From Halichondria panicea (Eukaryota > Porifera > Demospongiae > Suberitida > Halichondriidae): a stretch of DNA of 64,000 nucleotides. Location: positions 2,768,800-2,832,799 of the forward strand of contig NC_087388.1 in assembly GCF_963675165.1 (NCBI RefSeq). The letters are read 5' to 3'. Made by a program: the position numbers and the translations under genes. The notes beneath the pieces are model-generated. The model did not search any database. It was not told the origin of the DNA and worked only from the letters and a program-made list of their open reading frames with translations. This document shows, one piece after another, positions 57,001-64,000 of this stretch (positions are counted from its first letter, which is position 1; each line of letters starts with the position of its first letter).

Positions 57001-59637
57001 TCAGCGGCTTGACGTATATGGCACAATGTTTGTACAAAGCAGGATGATATCATTTCTCATTTCGACGCTCCATCTACTCCTGGTAGAATCAATATCTCTA
57101 GCCATAAACTTCTTCTCAAGGCTGTCAGGGTTTACTTCAGGATTTTGCAGAAGTAGGTGGAAATGTGGGTTGCAAATATCAAGCGGGTGGTCGACAAGGT
57201 GCAAGTAGGAAATTTACTTGTTCTAAGCGGGTGAACATCAACAGGAGCCCATAAATAAGAGAAGGAGCGGCTAACTTCAACGTATACTCGGGGATCACGT
57301 CTCGTAATTGCCGGTGAAACTGCACTTCCTTGTTTGGAAGCGACTAAGTGCTTGCAAACCACAGCCCTGTATTGTGTATAACACGTGTAGGGATTCAACC
57401 ACTTAAGTGACTCTGCATAATTATATGGAAATGCGGTCATAACCACTTACGAAACGTGATCCCCATAGTCAGTCGCTCCTTCTCTTATTTATGGGCTCCT
57501 GACATCAACCACACTGAAATTAACCCTGGCTGTGTACGTAACACCTCACTAACTCTTACAATTGCTGAATATTGATGTACATGTACTAGCTCTCTCTTAG
57601 AATGTTGTTCAACTAAGTTCTCATACATGTATGTGCATCGTCAGCTTCTTGGATTACATTTTTTAAGGACACGCTTATCGACTTTTTTCTGCAGATATTC
57701 ATTCCTTGCCCGCAGAACTCTCTCTTCTGGTGTCAAATATTTCTTGGAATAATTGCTGCCAGCAGATTGTCGCTTCAGCTTCGTTGCAGGTGAGACGGAT
57801 TTCTTCTTTTTCAACATATCCCGAAGATGTGTCGATAGTCGATCACATTTGTAACACATACGCGACTCTGAGGATGCACCTGGTTTACCTCTAGCATACC
57901 ATAGCGCACAGTCCTTGTTATCAGCACGGGAGAATAGAGGCACCCACTTTCTCAAACTCTTACTCTCAAAATTAACCTCATTTGTTAGTGTTGATGGAAG
58001 ACCAGGACACAGAACGTATTCGCTGGTAGGTAACAATGTAGCAATCAGAGAAGCTACTCGACTTTCGTTGCCAAGAAGAGGGAATGAATCTTTAACTAAA
58101 CAGTGTACCTCGAGTCGGCAGACTGAATCGTCACTGATCTCAATGTGAACTTTTGGATTACACGAAGGAAGACCGTTTGGAGTCACAGTGGTGATATTAC
58201 CAAAGAAAGTTATCCACATGGTAGAGTTACTTTTATGAACTGCGCTTAGAATACTGGGAAATTGAGCCTGCAACTTCTTCACTATGTTTTCTGGGCTTTG
58301 TGGTTCTGTTGGTCTTGGACCAAGCGGTGTAGACGTTGGGAGAGGTGTGTCATTTGGGCTGTGTGGTTCTGTGGGTCTTGGACCAAGCGGTACCGGTGTA
58401 CGTGCACGAGGGCCAGCTACACAAATGAATATTAATTTTGATATCTACTTGTAGGGCAGATATAAATATTAACACATACCTTCAGCAGGTTCTCCTCTCT
58501 TAGGCAACCTAAATTTACGCTTTGGGCTTCCAGAAAACCTGAAATGAGACATCTGCTCAGCCATTTTTTTTGGAAGTGATGCTACTAAGCTCTTCCTCTT
58601 TTTTGTTTCCATGCTTTCTCTTGTGGCTGTCGCAGGCACAGTACGTTTGCTTCCAAGATTTGCCTCAGCCATCTCTAGCTCTGCAGAGTGTCTGCTATGG
58701 TCTGCTCTTGTGCTAGCTTTTAGCAGACTGATTTTTGTGTTAATTTTGTACATGTGTTTGCTATTGACCCACCCATTTTTCACACCTACTAAGGGCACCT
58801 TGTTCACACTTTCTAGTCAAGTACCAGCTAGGACCACCTCCATCATCAACTCCATCATCACCTCCATCATGCATGATGCATCTTCTCATTTCTCATTGTC
58901 TCCTGTCATTTGAGTTTGTACCCATGCATGCAGTCACTTTCTCATGTCTAATTTTTTCTTCAAAATTTTGCATACTTTTTGCATGCATCATATCGATCTG
59001 CTATTGTGTTATTCGAGGCTAGTTACATGCAGCATACGTATAATCGTATGATGTGCTACTAGTGACTGGAGTTTGTACAGTAATTAATCCCGTATCACAT
59101 CCGGTCCAGTATTGCACATCATCAATGACGACGTATTATTTTTGAATAACGACCGCAGCTGAAACTGAATGTGAAACTGCATGCAGAGACTTCATTAAAA
59201 ATCAATACATGTAGTATGGTTACTCGTGCAATAAGGGATTATAATAGCATTCGTAACATGCAAGCAGCACTGGCAAGGTAAATAGCACTTGGCTACACCT
59301 CGTGCAATTAGAAGCCTTGCCATTGCTTAACACTCGTGCTGTTAATCCCATAATTATTGCACTCTTAACCATACAATAATAAATCACGTAGTCATTTGAA
59401 TTGCTCCTCCCTCTGCAGATCTTCCTAGGAGGAGCTGTTGTGTTTTTATGCCACTGGTACAGTGCTCAACATGAGCATGTGACTACACAGACATCTGCAT
59501 ATGACTCGGTCTCTAGACAAATTCATTTCACAAGACTTCTTAGTGTTGTAATAAACCACCTAGAACCCAAGTCACTACCAAACGAGTTGCGATCGGAAGA
59601 ACTGGCTACATTGGTTTCACTTGTTCATCCTTTCTAA
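48048..59637 (+). CDS. CDAN1: Codanin-1 homologue (about 29 exons)
   Basis: Exons read with GT/AG borders from 48048-48451 and 48627-49294 through many small ones (for example 50116-50321, 51075-51185, 51598-51745, 53022-53193, 55219-55407, 56647-56776) to 59420-59637, about 1,275 codons against ~1,230 in human. Hallmarks recalled from human codanin-1: EFPP followed by an ASF1-binding B-domain-like RRIKPT motif near 48655, RAFHAFKKQRDLFYSVFRDW, CSLSHLARLFTRQL, GPCPPPSF...FNQHLRDAL, LTVPWVVQYMS and YACCPYL. Codanin-1 sequesters the histone chaperone ASF1 and is linked to congenital dyserythropoietic anaemia I. The start is uncertain: ATG 48048 is the first in frame, but a short upstream exon is possible. 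Two introns contain other genes. AATAAA at 59730. Confidence 0.88.
54237..54244 (+). promoter_or_regulatory. TATA box of the nested secreted-protein gene
   Basis: TATAAAAA, about 59 bases before the ATG at 54296, inside a CDAN1 intron. Confidence 0.6.
54296..54691 (+). CDS. Small secreted protein nested in a CDAN1 intron
   Basis: Single exon of 131 residues, ATG at 54296. It opens with a strong signal peptide (MFEPKTVLLAVLVISVLLVC...ADA), then a basic Lys/Ser run (RKSKSKSKSNSRS), a cysteine segment (VDCVCVANFTAQ, GECLPICD), a Thr/Pro/Ala linker, a furin-type site RRKR near residue 105, and a second cysteine segment (ISCGGCFLSQ). This is the layout of a propeptide-processed secreted peptide. 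No family is recognised. It lies on the same strand as CDAN1 between exons at 53876-53965 and 55219-55407, with its own TATA box. Confidence 0.65.
   Translation: MFEPKTVLLAVLVISVLLVCLSPADARKSKSKSKSNSRSPMTPTNPPEPEVDCVCVANFTAQAIFNLGELIFMALGECLPICDAEPTAPPATVAPTPLGRRKRQEDISCGGCFLSQLALFVPPSIPESCFQ
57242..57501. mobile_element. CAGGAGC miniature element, copy 3 (260 bp)
   Basis: Inverted ends CAGGAGCCCATAAATAAGAG and exact complement, with a perfect 7-bp target duplication acatcaa (57235-57241 and 57502-57508). It lies in the last CDAN1 intron. Its interior differs from copies 1 and 2 but the end signature and duplication length agree. Confidence 0.85.
57641..58672 (-). CDS. Unknown two-exon gene nested antisense in a CDAN1 intron
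   Basis: Exon 1 (58672-58480) starts at ATG in MAEANLGSKRTVPATATRES and is highly basic. A GTATGTG donor joins in frame to exon 2 (58416-57641), total ~322 residues. Exon 2 begins with two copies of a PLGPRPTEP repeat, then a globular region with several cysteines (SVCRLEVHCLVKD, CALWY), and ends with MCYKCDRLSTHLRDMLKKKK and a basic coiled tail (YLTPEERVLRARNEYLQKKV). The C-x2-C plus basic coiled coil resembles C-terminal modules of some transposon-derived proteins, from memory only. Function unknown. Confidence 0.55.
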
Positions 59638-59920
59638 TTGTGCATTTTAATACTGAGTCATAATAATTATTGTCCACCAGATATGATTGTCTCTGATATT
59701 GTCCATGCACTTATACTTGCAATTGCATGAATAAAAAGCAAGCAATACAGTCGTGCATGTACATGATTATACATTGTACTGATTGTATATGGACACAAAT
59801 CAATTGAACAGAACGTGCAAAATAATTATGTGGTGGGAATTACATACGTAAAATTATAACAGACAAGCAATGTCATAAAAATAATGGGGATCGAACCTTA
59901 TACACAATTAAGTTCATCAA

Positions 59921-62900
59921 TCACAGCATGTTCCGTGGCTGATATACAGGGGTGCTCCAATCCATGAATACGACAGAGTTCCTGTTCATTGACACAAAAC
60001 CCACCACGGGGTACAAATCGTCCATCAGTTCTGCAAGCTTCACTCTGCAAACAAGAGCTCCATTTCTCGTGAAGAAAACATGTTCTCCTTCCTCCTTCGA
60101 CTCGCTGTGATCTATCCCACACCCGACAGTGTCTCCACGGTAACAGGGGGGAGCATCCAAGCTATGATGTTCGTCACTGTTGTATACTGCCTTCACTTTA
60201 CCAGCCATAATGTTGTACGCTATTGAGACTGAAGCAGCTCCTGGTGCATAACGCACCTGGAAATCCTTGGCTGCAAGTCCAATCAAAATTGTGTCCGAAC
60301 GTTTTACGATGTTAGCTGAAAAGTAGTTCCAATTTTTATGTAGAGGTACTGCAAACTGGGCCATAGCCGGAGCATTAGTGTAGCCACTGTTACCAGCTCC
60401 AGAGAAACGTACCAGCTGGTCGGAGTAGGAGCAATTCTGGATCCTCATTAGCCCAACAAATAGGTCCATTGCCTGGAGTGACAATGGACATAATTATGTA
60501 TATATGTAGAGGCATGGAGAACTACGTGGTATTGTAAAATTATACTTATAATTTGCTGCATACAATTGCAACCATGCAGTGAATTACGTGGCCTTATTTG
60601 CCTCACAGTCACATTAATACCAGTACAGTTGAGCCGGAAGACTGAAATATTCGGAATATCCAGAATGAGCCACACCTATCAATAATTTGAGTATAGCCTC
60701 TTCATACAAAATCAGCAAACGATGTCCAGAGCTATTACATATGTACTAGTCTTAATTAGACATAATGCATCAGTAGACAGAACTCAAGGTAGCAAGCTAC
60801 ATGTATACTGTTAGGCTAAGCTCAAGCGTTTAGCTGCTTCTGCTAATCATTAGCAACATAAAAAGCTTTTGTGAGTATGTGTTTGCTATGAATATCATTA
60901 AACTTGGCGGAATCGGATGATCAGGGTTCGGATAATCAAGGCTCAACTGCACCATAATAATTATACAACATAAGATTCGGATGGAGTAGACAAGGGAAAT
61001 TCAACATACACAACATACACGGCATTATAGAACGGGCAATTTTGCAATAAATAAATCCTACTACCTGAGGATGCTTTGGTTTGAATGTCTCCATCATTCG
61101 TACGGACACCTTGTCCATTGAGCTGGTGAAGGTGATCGAGGGGAAGAGACCACCATCCGTGTAGCTGGAGCGGACACGACCTATCTCGCAGCCATTATAA
61201 GTGAAGAACACAGAGCAGTACTTCGTGTTGCTCGGCGAGAAGGCCAGACCACACCCAATTATGTCACCTACAGTGCCATGTGAAGCGATTTCGTTCATGA
61301 ATAAGTGACTACACGTATTTGGGTAACTACTTCATTTATACATACCAAAACGCACCTATCAAATATATATACCTTACTTTTAGTGAGTATAACTTTCTAA
61401 TGAGTATTCTTACATTTGGAGTCACAATGTATATATACATATAACTATAATCGACGGTAAAAAGCAAAAATCCTTCGAGCCGGATTTGAACCAGCGACCT
61501 ATGGATACCTACACCACTACAGTCCACCTCTCTACCAATTGAGCTATCGAAGGGTTACATGAGTGAAAGTAAATAGTCCTAGAATGGGGTTTGGATTTTG
61601 AACAACTGCAACGCAGGACTTGCAAAGTTACCATACTAAAAACTAAAACACTTTTTTACAATCACAAAACGTGCCCTCACCTTTGTGGGGTACTGGTCCA
61701 AATACATTTCCCTTGGTTGAGCCTGTATACAGACACCCATCATCAGTGTGATACGCTACCGAGCCATTCGTCCAACCAGTTGCATGATCCAGGGGGAACT
61801 CATTTGGGACAACGCCCACTGCGATTCCAACCGGCCCCACTCCGAGCAGGTTAACTTCAAAGTACTGCATGTCACTTGAGAATGGTGTAGCAGCTGTAGC
61901 GAGTGATGTCATCACTCGAATTTTAGATATTTCTCGCCCATTTTCTCTGTATGTTAGGATCTGAGAATCTTCACTGCCACTGGTGACATTAATGCCACAA
62001 AGAGTTCTCCAAAAACTTCGTCCAGGTTCTATATTGCACGGTGCATTTACTGAGCTGTTCATTTTGATCTTGACCTTCTCACCAGAACTGTGCATTCCTA
62101 TCGTTGGAAACAGGCCGCTAGCTGGCACCTTGTGTGTAGTATGGCCAAGTTCATCGCCATTTCTAGTGAAATACACCTGCACCTCAGATAATAGAGCCGC
62201 ATCAGTAGAGTGTGACCTAATTCCGAGTCCAACTACGTCATTTTTCTTCCATGACGGACCGAAGGCATGACCACTTCCGGAGTACTGAAACAGTCGCCCA
62301 TCATCGCCATGGTAACCAATGGAGTCTCGTTCCCATCCCGGATGTCTTCCTAGTGGGTAATCAGCTGGTGCTAATCCAATTCCAATTGTGCATTTCTCTC
62401 CTGTATCGAGGACTTCAATCTCAAAATAGGAATGTTTCGATACTTGGAGTGCTTGGCTGACTTGGGCCACACCCACATCTCCATCCGTTCTACCAGCACT
62501 AGTGTACTCAATAACCCTGCCACGTAGTAGTACCCGTTCCGATCGGAGCCACCCTGTGAGGGAGGTGGGGTCCCATACTGGCTTGGGGATGCTCAGAAAT
62601 GGAATAACTGAATCTTCTGGAGTAGCCAGAATAATTGTTGGGTACACAAGTTGAGATATCCAAAAGCCAGTGATATTTGTACTGCTCACTTTCATTCGAT
62701 TGAGATAAAACTCAACATTACAAGCTACATTTTCCTTGAATATAACCATGCATCCCAGTCTATCGCCTATACTTGCTCTTTGTGAGTTTGAGGTGTACGT
62801 CTGTGTTCCATTTCTGCTAATTCTTCTTATGAATATCTGACCGGCCATACTGTACAGAACTCCATATGTGTTAGGAGTTGTACAGCCGTGAGGGATGACA

Positions 62901-64000
62901 CTACATAAGCCAACTTGAATCTGTGATTTTTCTTTGCATCCTGTGATCAAAACCTCAAAGTAGCTCTTACAGGGTGTGAATGGTGATTTAGATTGGCAAA
63001 AACCTTTGTGTTTTGTTGGAAGAAGACTGCGCTGGCTGCTTTGCAGTAGTTGACCTGATTGAACCACACAGTATGCATTCGACCATTGACTGTCACAGAC
63101 CATGCTAGAGACAGGGGGGAATTGATTGTGCTGGTTGAAAACGATCGATTCTGACGGTGACTCAATACAAACAGTGGGGAACAAACCTCCAGTAGGGATG
63201 GTTACCTTTTGAGTGCCTATAACGCCGCCATTGAATGTGAAGTACACTTCCAATTTTTCGTCTCCTTTTACTGTTAGACCACTTGTTCCAAATCTCAAAC
63301 CACAACCAACTGTATCGCCAGTAAAAGCTTTGGGTCCGAAATTGTGACCCAAACTCGAATGTTTGAATAGCTTGCCGTCATCCAAGTGATATGCAATAGA
63401 TTCAGCTCCCCAGCCTACCCAAGAGTTCATTGGGTACCTTGTAGATGCAAGACCAATGGCTATCGCTTTGTCAGTAGCTCTGGAACAAACTTCGACATCG
63501 AAATACGATGAGAACTGTGTGAGAGGTGTGCTGGACTGCAAAAATCCTACGGGGAATTTCTTTTTTCCCAGGAGAGCTGTGTGAGTAAGCTTGGACTCAT
63601 GTAGTTTGACATTTGCATGCCTAGCCCAACCTTGTCCCACTGGGCTGACTGTGGGCCACAGTGCACACATATCGACTAACACTTGAGTGTGGGAGTCCAT
63701 CATAATGAGAAACGGGTAAACTTCGTTACTGATTTCATCAACAGCAGTGTACGAAACAGCTTGACCATCAACTGTACAGTAGAACAATATTTTGTTCATT
63801 GATGGTTGAGGTAAAAGACCACATCCGAATTCTGCTCCACTTTGAGGACCAAAAGACTCTTTTGTTTGAAAGTAATGGTCGTATATCAGCACCACTCCCG
63901 TGGCGATGTCAATAGCATACGCTTTCATGCCTTCCATATTGGATCTCAAAAAATTCAAAGGAGAACACTTGGAAGTTGAGAAACCGATCAGAATTCGGCC
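59921..64000 (-). CDS. Multi-SPRY-domain protein, SPRYD3-like (partial at right edge)
   Basis: Three exons, 64000-61681 (open at the window edge), 61267-61065 and 60472-59921, with in-frame joins, giving more than 1,000 residues ending PVYQPRNML. It contains five or six SPRY/B30.2-type beta-sandwich repeats, each with YFEV/YFDV, IGLA or VGV, GW-x-x-S-x-x-YH-DDG, GDTVGCG and Y/FFT-NG signatures. The unit with YFEIEVLDTGEKC, GRHPGWERDSIGYHGDDG and FPTIGMHSSGEKVK is close to human SPRYD3 as I recall it, but SPRYD3 is less than half as long. SPRY domains bind protein partners; no RING or TRIM part is visible here. A tRNA gene sits in its second intron. Confidence 0.85.
61471..61553 (-). tRNA. tRNA-Tyr (GTA) with a 10-nt intron
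   Basis: Reading the minus strand, the acceptor stem CCTTCGA pairs with TCGAAGG(A). The D-arm TAGCTCAATTGGTAGAG and T-arm CTGGTTCAAATCC give A and B boxes, and the anticodon loop CTGTAG is followed by a 10-nt intron (TGGTGTAGGT) before ATCC. It is 83 nt with the intron and 73 without. Eukaryotic tRNA-Tyr genes typically carry an intron here. It lies in an intron of the SPRY gene, on the same strand. Confidence 0.95.

Noticed and set aside
57026-57446. ORFs around the last CDAN1 intron
   Set aside because: They overlap the CAGGAGC miniature element and its flanks, without coding motifs.

Overview
This window looks like nuclear DNA of an early-branching animal, most likely a marine demosponge. 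Supporting signs are compact multi-exon genes with short introns, a codanin-1 orthologue, a two-exon Death-domain kinase, a giant beta-helix/multipass membrane protein, an intron-containing tRNA-Tyr, and dense miniature transposons. The species assignment is inference. Two runs of exactly 200 N (37800-37999 and 40773-40972) are scaffold gaps.

Left part (1-34 kb) is a transposon graveyard. A minus-strand LTR retrotransposon (gag and protease, open at the left edge) sits beside the broken end of a POT/SLC15-type transporter gene. That gene is cut by three further insertions. Next comes a run of terminal-inverted-repeat elements with termini TAGCCTCG...CGAGGCTA and 9-bp target duplications (46 bp to 2.1 kb). 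One of them carries a decayed RecQ-helicase fragment. A nine-exon Ginger-like transposase gene (integrase, GPY/F, proline repeats, Ulp1 protease, PHD finger) lies at 11.5-15 kb, a kelch-repeat gene at 17-18 kb, and a frameshifted retrotransposon with a CXC-type cysteine-rich domain, reverse transcriptase and restriction-like endonuclease at 23.8-27.1 kb. Between them are miniature elements of at least five families, several with exact target duplications.

Middle part (34-41 kb): a (CA)n microsatellite, the Death-domain/kinase gene, a three-layer nested transposon, and a 2.8-kb CA/TG minisatellite contig between the two gaps.

Right part (42-64 kb) is gene-dense. It holds the 1,380-residue beta-helix/multipass protein (+), PLPBP (-) head-to-head with codanin-1 CDAN1 (+, about 29 exons), and a multi-SPRY protein resembling SPRYD3 (-, open at the right edge). 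CDAN1 introns host two extra genes: a small secreted protein on the same strand with its own TATA box, and an unknown two-exon gene on the opposite strand. An intron of the SPRY gene hosts tRNA-Tyr(GTA).

PLPBP and CDAN1 probably share a short bidirectional promoter. No other functional linkage between neighbours is evident. Exon borders, domain names and family names were assigned by eye and memory; no searches were run.
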